A DNA stretch of 64,000 nt from Ancylobacter sonchi. Lineage in GTDB: Bacteria; Pseudomonadota; Alphaproteobacteria; Rhizobiales; Xanthobacteraceae. The stretch is from NCBI RefSeq assembly GCF_018390695.1, contig NZ_JAHBGF010000028.1, positions 248,001-312,000 of the forward strand, in the 5' to 3' direction. The notes beneath the pieces are model-generated. The model ran no database searches, had not been told where the DNA came from, and saw only the letters and a program-made list of their open reading frames with translations. Positions 41,992-50,753 of this stretch are shown here, piece by piece. The position numbers and the translations under genes were made by a program. Within the stretch, counting starts at the first letter, position 1. Every line of letters begins with the position of its first letter.

Positions 41992-42005
41992 TCACGGGTC
42001 CGTGA
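41992..42005. promoter_or_regulatory. Palindrome TCACGGGTCCGTGA upstream of the receptor gene
   Basis: A near-perfect dyad (TCACGG-GT-CCGTGA) sits directly after the terminator and 78 bases before the receptor start. It is in the right place for an operator or activator site of the receptor operon. I do not match it to a known iron-responsive box. Confidence 0.4.
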
Positions 42006-42083
42006 GTTGTCTTCCTTCCTGCAAGTCCGTGTGAGCGGGCCGCCGTGCCATGGGCGCGATCTGGGATGAAGGAAGGACGATCC

Positions 42084-44555
42084 ATGAGGTTTGGGGCAGG
42101 GCTTGGGGCTGGTTTTGGGGTGACGAGCGGCGCGCGGCGTCTGCGGCGTCATTATCTCGGTGGCGCGGCGTGTCAGGCCCTGGCTCTCGGCCTCATGGCG
42201 ACGGCGCTCGGGGCATCGATGTCGCCGGCCCTCGCCCAGGCGCAGACCACGGCGACCGTCGCGCCGGGCCGCATCGCCTTCGACATTCCCGCGCAGGACC
42301 TCAACGGCGCCGTCCTCGCCTTCGCGCAGAAGGCTAGCGTGCGGGTGTTCTTCGACACCGCGAAGTTCGGCGGCCGACGCTCCTCGGCGGTCTCGGGCAC
42401 CATGAGCCCGCCGCAGGCGCTGGAGGTGCTGCTGCGCGGCACCGGCCTGACTTATCGCTTCACCGCGCCGAACCGCGTCACCATCGTCGACCCGGCCGCC
42501 TCGACGGCGACCTCCGGCGAGACGGTCGGCATCGAACTCGACACCATCGCCGTGCAGGGCACCGGCGACGGCACGGTCGGCTATGTCGCCACCCGCAGCA
42601 CCGCCGGCACCAAGACCGACACGCCGCTCCTTGAGACGCCGCAATCGGTCTCGGTCGTCACACGGCAGGAACTCGACGACCGCAACGTGCAGTCGCTGAC
42701 CCAGGCGGTGGCCTACACCCCCGGCGTGCGCACCGGCCAGAGCGGCTACGACCCGCGCTTCGACGTGTTCACCATTCGCGGCTTCGACACCACCTATAAC
42801 GGCATCTACCGCGACGGCCTGCGCTGGCCGGGCGCCAACATGTCGGTGTTCAAGATCGAGCCCTATGGCGTCGAGAACATCACCGTGCTGCGCGGCCCGT
42901 CTTCGGCGCTCTATGGCCTCGGTTCGCCCGGCGGCCTCGTCGACGTCACCTCCAAGCGCCCGACCGAGGAAGCCTTCGGCGAAGTCGAGGTGCAGGGCGG
43001 CAATTACGACTGGTGGCAGGGCCAGTTCGACATTGGCGGCCCGCTCGACAAGGATGGCGAGTTCCTCTACCGCCTGACCGGCCTGCTGCGCGATGCCGGC
43101 TCGCCGAACACGCTCGGCGGCGGCGTCAACGACATGACCTATATCGCCCCGGCACTGACCTGGAAGCCGAACGACCAGACCAAGATCACCTTCCTCGGCG
43201 AGTACCAGAAATCAGAAACCCCGGCCTCGCTGCCGTTCTATGCCTGGGACGGCACCGGCGCGGAGACCTTCAGCCGCGCGCCCGGCGACTATAACAGCCA
43301 GCCGCAGGAGCAGTGGCGCGTCGGCTATTCGGCCGAGCACGAGTTCAACGACGTCTTCACCTTCCGCCAGAACCTGCGCTACGGCAACGCCGATACCACG
43401 GTGCGCTACACCAGCCTGTACGGCATCGACCCGGACACCAATATCGGCACACGCGGCACCGGCTATGTGCATGATATCCTCGACAGCTTCGCCGTCGACA
43501 ATCAGGTGCAGGCCGACTTCGTGACCGGCGCCGTCACGCACAAGGTGCTGTTCGGCCTCGACTACACCTATCTGTCGCTGGATGGCGGCATCGGCTTCGG
43601 CACGGCGTCCGATTTCGACTTCAACACCGGGCAGCCGCTCGGCCCGACCTACGATCCCGACTTCAACTACTCCCGCTACAAGCAGACGCAGAACCAGACC
43701 GGCGTCTATATTCAGGAGCAGGCGAAGTTCGACCGCTGGATCCTGACCCTGACCGGCCGGCAGGACTGGGTCGACAGCAAGGATGACGACCTGCTGAACG
43801 ACACGTCGGAAGACAATGACGACAGCGAGTTCACCGGACGCGTCGGCCTGACCTATGTGTTCGACAACGGCATCGCGCCCTACGTCACCTATTCGACGTC
43901 CTTCGCCCCGAATCTGGGCGTCGACATCAATGGCGACGCCTTCTCGCCGACCACCTCCAAGCAGATCGAGGCGGGCGTGAAATACGCGCCCATCGGCTTC
44001 GACGGCTACTTCACCGCGGCGATCTTCCAGATCAACCAGGAGAACGGGCTGGTCACCGACGACACCAACCCGCTCTTCCAGGTGCAGACCGGCGAGGTGC
44101 GTGCGCGCGGCTTCGAACTCGAGGCGGTCGCCAATCTCGGCGCCGGCCTCAGGCTGCGCGGCGCCTATACCTATCTCGACCTGACCAACGTCGCCGGCGA
44201 CCCGACGACGATCGGGCTGACCCCCTCCGGCCAGCCGCAGAACGCCTTCTCGCTGTGGGCCGACTACCAGTTCCAGCCCGGCTCGAAGCTCGCCGGTCTC
44301 GGGATCGGTGCCGGCGTGCGCTACAACGGCGCGACCTGGGGCGACTCGCTCAACACCTTCGAGAACGACGCCTACACCCTCGTCGACGCCAAGCTGAGCT
44401 ACGACTTCGAGTTCCTCAACCCGAAGCTCAAGGGCTGGAGCTTCCAGGTCAACGCCCAGAACCTGCTGGACGAGGAATACGTCACCTGCGACGCCGGCTA
44501 CTGCTATCTCGGTGCCCCGCGCACCGTGCTCGCCGGTCTGAAGTATCGCTGGTGA
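42084..44555 (+). CDS. TonB-dependent siderophore receptor with STN signalling domain
   Basis: An 823-residue outer-membrane receptor. A long signal peptide ends at about ALAQA, an STN signalling domain follows (IAFDIPAQDLNGAVLAFAQKA, then LEVLLRGTGLTYRF), then the plug (TPLLETPQSVSVVTRQEL, FTIRGFDTTYNGIYRDGL, VLRGPSSALYGLGSPGGLVD) and a 22-strand barrel ending in W. Plug features are those of FhuA/FoxA-type ferric hydroxamate receptors. Start at 42084 with GGAAGGA six bases upstream. The STN domain should contact the FecR-like protein. Confidence 0.93.
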   Translation: MRFGAGLGAGFGVTSGARRLRRHYLGGAACQALALGLMATALGASMSPALAQAQTTATVAPGRIAFDIPAQDLNGAVLAFAQKASVRVFFDTAKFGGRRSSAVSGTMSPPQALEVLLRGTGLTYRFTAPNRVTIVDPAASTATSGETVGIELDTIAVQGTGDGTVGYVATRSTAGTKTDTPLLETPQSVSVVTRQELDDRNVQSLTQAVAYTPGVRTGQSGYDPRFDVFTIRGFDTTYNGIYRDGLRWPGANMSVFKIEPYGVENITVLRGPSSALYGLGSPGGLVDVTSKRPTEEAFGEVEVQGGNYDWWQGQFDIGGPLDKDGEFLYRLTGLLRDAGSPNTLGGGVNDMTYIAPALTWKPNDQTKITFLGEYQKSETPASLPFYAWDGTGAETFSRAPGDYNSQPQEQWRVGYSAEHEFNDVFTFRQNLRYGNADTTVRYTSLYGIDPDTNIGTRGTGYVHDILDSFAVDNQVQADFVTGAVTHKVLFGLDYTYLSLDGGIGFGTASDFDFNTGQPLGPTYDPDFNYSRYKQTQNQTGVYIQEQAKFDRWILTLTGRQDWVDSKDDDLLNDTSEDNDDSEFTGRVGLTYVFDNGIAPYVTYSTSFAPNLGVDINGDAFSPTTSKQIEAGVKYAPIGFDGYFTAAIFQINQENGLVTDDTNPLFQVQTGEVRARGFELEAVANLGAGLRLRGAYTYLDLTNVAGDPTTIGLTPSGQPQNAFSLWADYQFQPGSKLAGLGIGAGVRYNGATWGDSLNTFENDAYTLVDAKLSYDFEFLNPKLKGWSFQVNAQNLLDEEYVTCDAGYCYLGAPRTVLAGLKYRW

Positions 44556-45478
44556 CCGTGCCTGCGCTTGTCTCCCGCCGGGCCGTGCTGCGCGGCGGGT
44601 TCTGTCTCGGTGCGCTCGCCCACCCGCTGCTGCCGGGTGCCGGGCGCGCCGAAACGCCGGCTCGACCGCCGCACAGGATCGTTTCGCTGGATTTCGGCCT
44701 CGCCGAGACCCTGATCGAAATGGGACTGCCGCCCATTGCTTTACCCAACCCCGGTACGTGGGCGGACTGGGTGGTCGAGCCGGCGTTGCCGGCCGGCATC
44801 GTCAATCTCGGCACCGATCGCGAGCCGAATCTGGAACTGCTCGCCGCCCTGCGGCCGGACCTCATCGTCACCACGCCCTATCTCGCCGGCATCCGCCGGC
44901 TGCTCGAAGGGGTGGCGCCGACCCGCGAGTTTTCCGTCTACGCCCCGCCGGTCGGCCATCCCTATGACCGCAGCGTCACCGCCACCCGCGAGCTCGCCAC
45001 CGTCCTCGGGCGGGAGCGGGAAGGGGAGGCGCTGATCGCCCGCGCCGAGGCGACCATGACGGCGACCCGTCAGCTCCTTGCCGCGCGCGGCGTCGCCGCC
45101 CAGCCGACCATGGTGGTGAGCTTCCTCGACACCCGCCATGTCCGCGTCTACGGCGCCGGCGGCCTGTTCGGCGACGTGATGGAGCGCTGCGGCCTGACCA
45201 ATGGCTGGACGCGGCCGGCCAATTACTGGGGCTTCAGCACCGTCGGCATCGAGGCGCTGGCGGAAAGCCCCGCCAGCCGGCTCGTCTATCTCGAGCCGAT
45301 CTCCCCCGACACGCTGGACACGCTGGCGGCGAGCCCGCTGTGGAACAGCCTGCCCTTCGTGCGCGCCGGGCGGGTCCATCGCCTGCCGGCGGTGCTGATG
45401 TTCGGCATGCTGCCCTCCGCCATGCGCTTCGCCGACCAGATGGCCCGCCTGCTCGCCGGAGAAGCGGCCAATGGCTGA
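44552..45478 (+). CDS. FhuD-like periplasmic ferric-siderophore binding protein
   Basis: A 308-residue binding protein of the FhuD/BtuF class. The N-terminus carries a twin-arginine-type signal (SRRAVLRGG, then a hydrophobic stretch), as in Escherichia coli FhuD, and the two lobes have RIVSLDFGLAETLIEMG and ALRPDLIVTTPYLAG motifs. The GTG start overlaps the receptor stop (GTGA, 44552-44555). It delivers the siderophore complex to FhuB encoded next. Ligand type (hydroxamate) is inferred from resemblance only. Confidence 0.85.
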   Translation: MTVPALVSRRAVLRGGFCLGALAHPLLPGAGRAETPARPPHRIVSLDFGLAETLIEMGLPPIALPNPGTWADWVVEPALPAGIVNLGTDREPNLELLAALRPDLIVTTPYLAGIRRLLEGVAPTREFSVYAPPVGHPYDRSVTATRELATVLGREREGEALIARAEATMTATRQLLAARGVAAQPTMVVSFLDTRHVRVYGAGGLFGDVMERCGLTNGWTRPANYWGFSTVGIEALAESPASRLVYLEPISPDTLDTLAASPLWNSLPFVRAGRVHRLPAVLMFGMLPSAMRFADQMARLLAGEAANG

Positions 45479-47516
45479 CATCGCGCTGCATCGGTCCCCC
45501 GTCGTCGGCGGCCTGCGTCGTCTCGGCCCGGCTGGCCTCATCGTCCTCCTCATCGGCCTCGCCGTCGGCGCGACGTTCGGCAACCTCACCGCCCAGCTGC
45601 CGGTTGCGACATGGTGGACGGCGCTGGTGGCACCGGACATCGATTCCCCCGCGCAGCTGGTGGTCGCCTACAGCTTCGCGCCCCGCCTGACAGTGAGCCT
45701 GCTTGCCGGAGCCGCGCTGGGGCTCGCCGGCGCGCTGCTGCAACAGGTGCTGCGCAATCCCATCGCCTCGCCCACCACGCTCGGCATCGAGGCCGGCGCC
45801 AATCTCGCTCTAGCGGCGGGCCTCGTCTGGGCCCCGGCGCTGATCGGCTTCGGCCGCGAATGGGTGGCCCTCGGTGGCGGTCTCCTCGCCATCGGGCTGG
45901 TGCTGCTGCTCTCCCGGCGCAGCCATTTCGCGCCGCTGGTGGTGATCCTCGCCGGCATGGTGACCAGCCTCTACAGCGGCGCGCTTGCTGCCCTTATCTC
46001 CTTGTTCAACAGTCATTATCTTGCCGGCCTGTTCCTGTGGGGAGCCGGCTCGCTGAGCCAGCAGGACTGGTCGGAGCCGGTCTTCCTGGCCCCGCGCCTT
46101 GCCCTCGCCGGCCTCGCCGCCGCCCTGCTGGTGCGGCCGCTGACGCTGCTCGGTCTCGACGATGCCAGCGCCCGCAGCCTCGGCCTGTCGCTCGCCGCTG
46201 CCCGGCTCGGCGCGCTGGTCGTGGCAGTGGCGCTCACCGCCTGTGTGGTCGCGGCGGTCGGCTGCATCGGTTTCGTCGGGCTCGCCGCGCCGGCGCTGGC
46301 CCGCATCAGCGGCGCGCGCCGGGCGGGAGGGCAGATGCTGGCCTCGACGCTGCTCGGCGCCGCGCTACTCTGGGCGACCGACCAGGCGGTGCAACTCGCC
46401 GGCGACGTCTCCGACGAGATGCTGCCGACCGGCGCGGTTACCGCGCTGCTGGGCGCCCCGCTCCTGCTCTGGCTGGTGCCGCGCCTGCGCCTGCCGCCGC
46501 ATGCGGGCGCCGGACTGCTGCCGGCAAGCGCCGATCCTGGCCGTGCCCGTCCGCACCGGCGACTGGCGGTCCTCGGTGTTCTTTTGGTTCTGGCGATCCT
46601 CCTCTCGAGCGCGGTCGGGCCCGGCCTCGACGGCTGGTCGGTGACGTGGCCCGGCGATCCGGCATCGGTTGGGGACGCATCGGTCTGGGATATGCGTCTG
46701 GCCCGGGCTCTCGCCGCGCTGGCGGGCGGATCGCTGCTGGCCGTGGCCGGTTGCGTGCTTCAGCGCATGACCGGCAATCCGATGGCGAGCCCCGAAGTGC
46801 TGGGGGTGAGCGCCGGTGCCGCCTGCGGGCTCACCGTGGCGCTGTTCCTGCTGGCGGATTTCGGGCGGGTCGAGCAGACGGTGGCGGCCTCGCTCGGCGC
46901 CTTTCTCGCGCTGCTCGTGCTGCTGGCGCTCGGCCGCGCCTCGCGGGGCGCGCCGGAACGGGTGATCCTGGTCGGCATCGCCGTCGGCGCATTGCTCGAT
47001 GCGCTGGTAAGCGTGCTGATGGCGAGCGGCGATCCCCGCGCGGTGCTGTTGTTCAACTGGATGACCGGCTCGACCTACGGCATGACGGCGGCGTCCGCCA
47101 TGGCAAGCCTCGTGGCGGCCGCTCTGGTGCTGGCCCTGCTGCCCTTGCTGGCCCGCTGGCTTGACATGCTGCCACTCGGCGAGGCGGCAGTCCGCGCCCT
47201 CGGCGTGCCACCGGCGCTCAGCCGGACGCTGCTGCTCGTGCTCGCGGCGGCGGCGACAGCGATGGCGACACTGCTGATCGGCCCGCTCTCCTTCGTCGGG
47301 CTGATGGCGCCGCATATGGCGCGCCTCCTCGGCCTGCGCCGGCCCCTCGCGGAGCTTTACGGCGCCGCGCTGATCGGCGCGCTGATCATGGTGCTGGCCG
47401 ACTTCACCGGCCGCGTGGTCGCCTTTCCCTGGCAGATGCCGGCGGGCCTGATCGCCTCGCTGATCGGCGCGCCCGTCTTCCTCTGGCTCCTGTCCCGCAA
47501 GCAGAGTGCGTCATGA
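45471..47516 (+). CDS. fhuB: Fused FecCD-type iron-siderophore permease (FhuB-like)
   Basis: A 681-residue inner-membrane protein made of two fused FecCD permease halves (about residues 1-335 and 345-681), each with about ten helices. Each half has the conserved LLQQVLRNPIASPTTLGIEAGA and VLQRMTGNPMASPEVLGVSAGA segment and a coupling helix (GFVGLAAPALAR, FVGLMAPHMARLLG). This fusion is diagnostic of FhuB. It overlaps the FhuD-like gene by eight bases. The partner ATPase (FhuC) is not encoded in the operon. Confidence 0.92.
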   Translation: MADIALHRSPVVGGLRRLGPAGLIVLLIGLAVGATFGNLTAQLPVATWWTALVAPDIDSPAQLVVAYSFAPRLTVSLLAGAALGLAGALLQQVLRNPIASPTTLGIEAGANLALAAGLVWAPALIGFGREWVALGGGLLAIGLVLLLSRRSHFAPLVVILAGMVTSLYSGALAALISLFNSHYLAGLFLWGAGSLSQQDWSEPVFLAPRLALAGLAAALLVRPLTLLGLDDASARSLGLSLAAARLGALVVAVALTACVVAAVGCIGFVGLAAPALARISGARRAGGQMLASTLLGAALLWATDQAVQLAGDVSDEMLPTGAVTALLGAPLLLWLVPRLRLPPHAGAGLLPASADPGRARPHRRLAVLGVLLVLAILLSSAVGPGLDGWSVTWPGDPASVGDASVWDMRLARALAALAGGSLLAVAGCVLQRMTGNPMASPEVLGVSAGAACGLTVALFLLADFGRVEQTVAASLGAFLALLVLLALGRASRGAPERVILVGIAVGALLDALVSVLMASGDPRAVLLFNWMTGSTYGMTAASAMASLVAAALVLALLPLLARWLDMLPLGEAAVRALGVPPALSRTLLLVLAAAATAMATLLIGPLSFVGLMAPHMARLLGLRRPLAELYGAALIGALIMVLADFTGRVVAFPWQMPAGLIASLIGAPVFLWLLSRKQSAS

Positions 47517-48367
47517 CCCACGCTTCCATCCCCGATACCGTCACCTTCGACATCGCTCCGGCAGCGGGTGGCGAGCCTTGGCGCATCTTCCTCTATCGCC
47601 CGCCCGGCGAGGCACCGGAGGGCGGCTGGCCGGTGATGTACTATCTCGATGCCAATGCAGTGGCCGGAACGGCGGCGGACATCATGCGGGTGCAGGCGGC
47701 CTGGCCGCTGGCCACCGGCATCGGCTGGGGGGTGATGGTCGGCATCGGCTATCCGGTGGACGGCGCCTATGACGGCGTGCGGCGCTCCTGGGACCTGGCG
47801 CCGCCGCCGGGCCAAGCCTATCCGCCGTTCACGCCGGATGGGCCGGAGGTGCGCACCGGCGGCGCCGATCACTTCCTCGCCTTCATCGAGGACGAGCTGA
47901 AGCCGGAGATCGCCTGCCGCGTCCCGGTCGATCCGGCCCGGCAGGCGATCCTCGGCCATTCCTTCGGCGGGCTTTTCGTGCTGCACACGCTGTTCCGCAA
48001 GCCGGAAGCGTTCTCCCGCTGGATCGCGGCGAGCCCCGCCGTGTGGTGGGAGGGCGGCGGCGTCGTGAAGGCAGCCGAAGAGTTCATCGCGGCGGGACGC
48101 GCGGCGAACGGACGGGCGCTGCTGATCGTTGGCGAGTACGAACAGGCGCTCGCGCCGTTCCAGGTCGGCGCGGAGGATGAAGCGAAGCGTGTCGCCGCCT
48201 TCGAGGACAGCCGCATCGTCGACAACACCCGGATCATGGCCGAGCGGCTGGCAACGGTGAAGGAGTTCGGCGCCGACTATGTGCTGCTGCCGGGCGAGAC
48301 GCACATGTCCGTGCTGCCAGCCAGCCTCAACCTCGCCATACGCTTTGCCTTCAGCCTGAAGCCGTAG
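47513..48367 (+). CDS. Fes/IroE-like siderophore esterase
   Basis: A 284-residue soluble alpha/beta-hydrolase. Nucleophile in ILGHSFGGLF, acid and histidine in the C-terminal part (LLPGETHMSVLPASL). The order WPVMYYLDANAV, GIGYPVDGAYDGVRRSWDL and HFLAFIEDELKPEI is typical of the IroE/Fes/BesA group, which opens ester-containing siderophores to release iron in the cytoplasm or periplasm. ATGA overlap with FhuB. It suggests the imported siderophore has ester bonds, unlike ferrichrome. Confidence 0.85.
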   Translation: MTHASIPDTVTFDIAPAAGGEPWRIFLYRPPGEAPEGGWPVMYYLDANAVAGTAADIMRVQAAWPLATGIGWGVMVGIGYPVDGAYDGVRRSWDLAPPPGQAYPPFTPDGPEVRTGGADHFLAFIEDELKPEIACRVPVDPARQAILGHSFGGLFVLHTLFRKPEAFSRWIAASPAVWWEGGGVVKAAEEFIAAGRAANGRALLIVGEYEQALAPFQVGAEDEAKRVAAFEDSRIVDNTRIMAERLATVKEFGADYVLLPGETHMSVLPASLNLAIRFAFSLKP

Positions 48368-48404
48368 TTCCCGCCACGGCGCGCCCCGGTGGGTGGCGCG
48401 CCGT

Positions 48405-49592
48405 TCAGTGGCTGGAACTGCGGATGCGGCGCTCGATACGGAGGCTGAGCAGCGACATCGCATAGCAGCAGATGAAGAAGACCAGTGCTGCGAAGGCGTA
48501 GCCCTCCCGGCCGAGGCCGAGCCAGTTGGGGTCCTTGATCGACTGGCCGACCACGCCGAGCAGATCGAACAGGCCGATGATCGACACCAGCGTGGTGTCC
48601 TTGAACAGGTCGATCACGGTGTTGACGATGCCGGGCACCACCAGCCGGAACGCCTGCGGCAGCACGATCAGCCGGTGCGCGCCCCAGAAGCCGAGACCGA
48701 TCGCCGCCGCCGCCTCGTACTGGCCCTTGGGGATGCCCTGTAGGCCGGCGCGGATGATCTCGGCGAAATAGGCGGCGACGAACAGCGACAGGCCGATGAT
48801 CGCCCGCACCAGCCGGTCGAAGGTGACGCCCTCCGGCAGGAACATCGGCAGCATTACCATCGCCATGAACAGCACGGTGAGCAGCGGCACGCCGCGCAGC
48901 ACCTCGATGAAGGCGGTGCAGCTCCAGCGGATCACCGACAGCTGCGAGCGCCGGCCCATGGCGAGCACGACGCCGAGCGGCAAGGCCAGCACCACCGTGG
49001 CGAAGGTGAGGATGATGTTGAGCGACAGTCCGCCCCATTGGTCGGTCGGCACGAAAGGCAGGCCGAACACGCCGCCGATCAGCAGCACGGCGGCGACGGC
49101 CGGGCACAGCGTGACGAGCAGCAGCACCGACAGCGCCCGGTGCGGATTGCGCGACCACAGCGATAGTGCCGCGAAGCCGGCAAGGAGCGCCAGAGCGACG
49201 TCGACCCGCCAGCGCTCCGCCGGCGTGTAGCGGCCATAGACGAACTGTTCCAGCCGGTCGGCGATGAAGGCCCAGCAGGCCCCGGCGCCACAGACGCTGC
49301 GATTTGAGCCGTCGAAGACGGCGTCGAGAAACGCCCAGCGGAACAGGGGCGGCAGGGCGAGGCCGAGCAGCAGCAAGGTGAGAACGCTGAGCGCCCCCAT
49401 CAGCGGCGAGCTGAACAGATTGGCGCGCAGCCAGCGGCGCGCCCTCGCGGTGGTCGTCGCGCGGCGCTTCGCTACCGCGCCCGCCTCCCGGTTCGCGGCC
49501 GCATTGGAAGAGGCCGCGCCATTCAGGGGCGCATCGACGAGGGGGGAGCCTCCCGTCGTGCCGGTGCCGGCGAGAGCGATCTTCTCGGTCAT
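48405..49592 (-). CDS. aapM: General L-amino-acid ABC permease (AapM-like)
   Basis: A 395-residue polar amino-acid permease of the AapM/HisM type, longer than the minimal HisM because of an N-terminal extension and extra loop between helices 1 and 2 (SNRSVCGAGACWAFI region), a known AapM feature. The EAA motif is YEAAAAIGLGFWGAHRLIVL. It pairs with AapQ, three bases upstream. The Aap system of rhizobia imports many L-amino acids. No ATPase (AapP) gene follows; the next gene is convergent. Confidence 0.92.
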   Translation of the reverse strand: MTEKIALAGTGTTGGSPLVDAPLNGAASSNAAANREAGAVAKRRATTTARARRWLRANLFSSPLMGALSVLTLLLLGLALPPLFRWAFLDAVFDGSNRSVCGAGACWAFIADRLEQFVYGRYTPAERWRVDVALALLAGFAALSLWSRNPHRALSVLLLVTLCPAVAAVLLIGGVFGLPFVPTDQWGGLSLNIILTFATVVLALPLGVVLAMGRRSQLSVIRWSCTAFIEVLRGVPLLTVLFMAMVMLPMFLPEGVTFDRLVRAIIGLSLFVAAYFAEIIRAGLQGIPKGQYEAAAAIGLGFWGAHRLIVLPQAFRLVVPGIVNTVIDLFKDTTLVSIIGLFDLLGVVGQSIKDPNWLGLGREGYAFAALVFFICCYAMSLLSLRIERRIRSSSH

Positions 49593-49595
49593 GGC

Positions 49596-50744
49596 TCAGC
49601 GCTCCTTCAGCGCGACGCGCTCGTTCAGCTGCGCGAGGGCGGCGGAGGCGGCGAGGTTGATGATCAGGAACACGCCCATCACGATCACCATCACCTCGAT
49701 GGCGCGACCGGACTGGTTGAGCACCGTGCCGGCGAAGATCTGCACGATTTCGGGATAGGCGATGGCGGCGCCGAGCGAGGAGCTCTTGATCAGGTTGAGA
49801 TACTGGTTGGTCAGCTGCGGGATCATCAGCCGCAGCGCCTGCGGCAGCACCACCAGGCGCAGCGTCAGCCAGGAACTCAGCCCGAGGCTGTTCGCCGCCT
49901 CGACCTGTCCCTTGCCGATCGCTTCCACCGAGGCCCGCACGATCTCGGCGACAAAGGCGGCTGTGTAGAGCGACAGGCCCGCCCACAAGGCCACCAGCTC
50001 CGGCGGCAGCACCATGCCGCCGGCGAAGTTGAAGCCCTTCAGCGCCGGCAGGCTCCAGCCCTTCAGGCTGAAGGCGAGCGCGATGAGCAGCAGCGGCGGG
50101 ACCAGCCAGAGCAGGCTGCTCCGGCGCGGATGCAGCGGAAGGTAGCGGCGGGCCAGAGGTGCCAGCGCGAGGCTGAGGAAGAAGGCGATGAGAAGCACGC
50201 TGCTCCACGGGCCGCCGATCGGCGCCGGCAGGAACAGGCCGCGTATGTTTAGGAAGGCGACGTCGCCGAAGGACAGGCTCTGGCGGGCTTGCGGCAGCAC
50301 TTGCAGCACGCCGACATACCAGAACACGATCTGCAGCAGCTGCGGCGTGTTGCGCACCAGTTCGACGATGGCGCCGGAAACGGTCGACAGCAGCCAGTTG
50401 TGCGACAACCGCATCACCCCGAGCCCGAGCCCGACGACGGTGGCGGTGATGACGCCCATGGCCGAGACCAGCAGCGTGTTGGCGAAGGCGGTCACCAGCG
50501 CCATGAAATAGGTGTCGGTCGGGCCGAAGGACAGGATCTGGAACGGCATGCTGAAGCCGGCCGGGCTTCCGAGGAAGCCGAAGTCGAGCTGCATGCTGCG
50601 GCGGGCGAGATTGCTGGCGGCGTTCTGCGCGAACCAGGCGATGACGAGCCCCCCGATAAGGAGAGCCACGCCCTGCATCAGCAGGGCGTGGGAGGCTTTC
50701 ATCGGCCAGAGCGAAGAGCCGCCCTTACGCGACTTTCCGGCCAT
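49596..50744 (-). CDS. aapQ: General L-amino-acid ABC permease (AapQ-like)
   Basis: A 382-residue permease with AapQ layout: helix 1 at residues about 15-35, a long periplasmic insert, and five helices with the EAA-type loop VEAANSLGLSSWLTLRLVVL. SKGQxxAA variants of the amino-acid family are visible. It forms a heterodimer with AapM. Nine bases separate it from the binding-protein gene. No anomaly is seen. Confidence 0.92.
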   Translation of the reverse strand: MAGKSRKGGSSLWPMKASHALLMQGVALLIGGLVIAWFAQNAASNLARRSMQLDFGFLGSPAGFSMPFQILSFGPTDTYFMALVTAFANTLLVSAMGVITATVVGLGLGVMRLSHNWLLSTVSGAIVELVRNTPQLLQIVFWYVGVLQVLPQARQSLSFGDVAFLNIRGLFLPAPIGGPWSSVLLIAFFLSLALAPLARRYLPLHPRRSSLLWLVPPLLLIALAFSLKGWSLPALKGFNFAGGMVLPPELVALWAGLSLYTAAFVAEIVRASVEAIGKGQVEAANSLGLSSWLTLRLVVLPQALRLMIPQLTNQYLNLIKSSSLGAAIAYPEIVQIFAGTVLNQSGRAIEVMVIVMGVFLIINLAASAALAQLNERVALKER

Positions 50745-50753
50745 GCGCGGATC

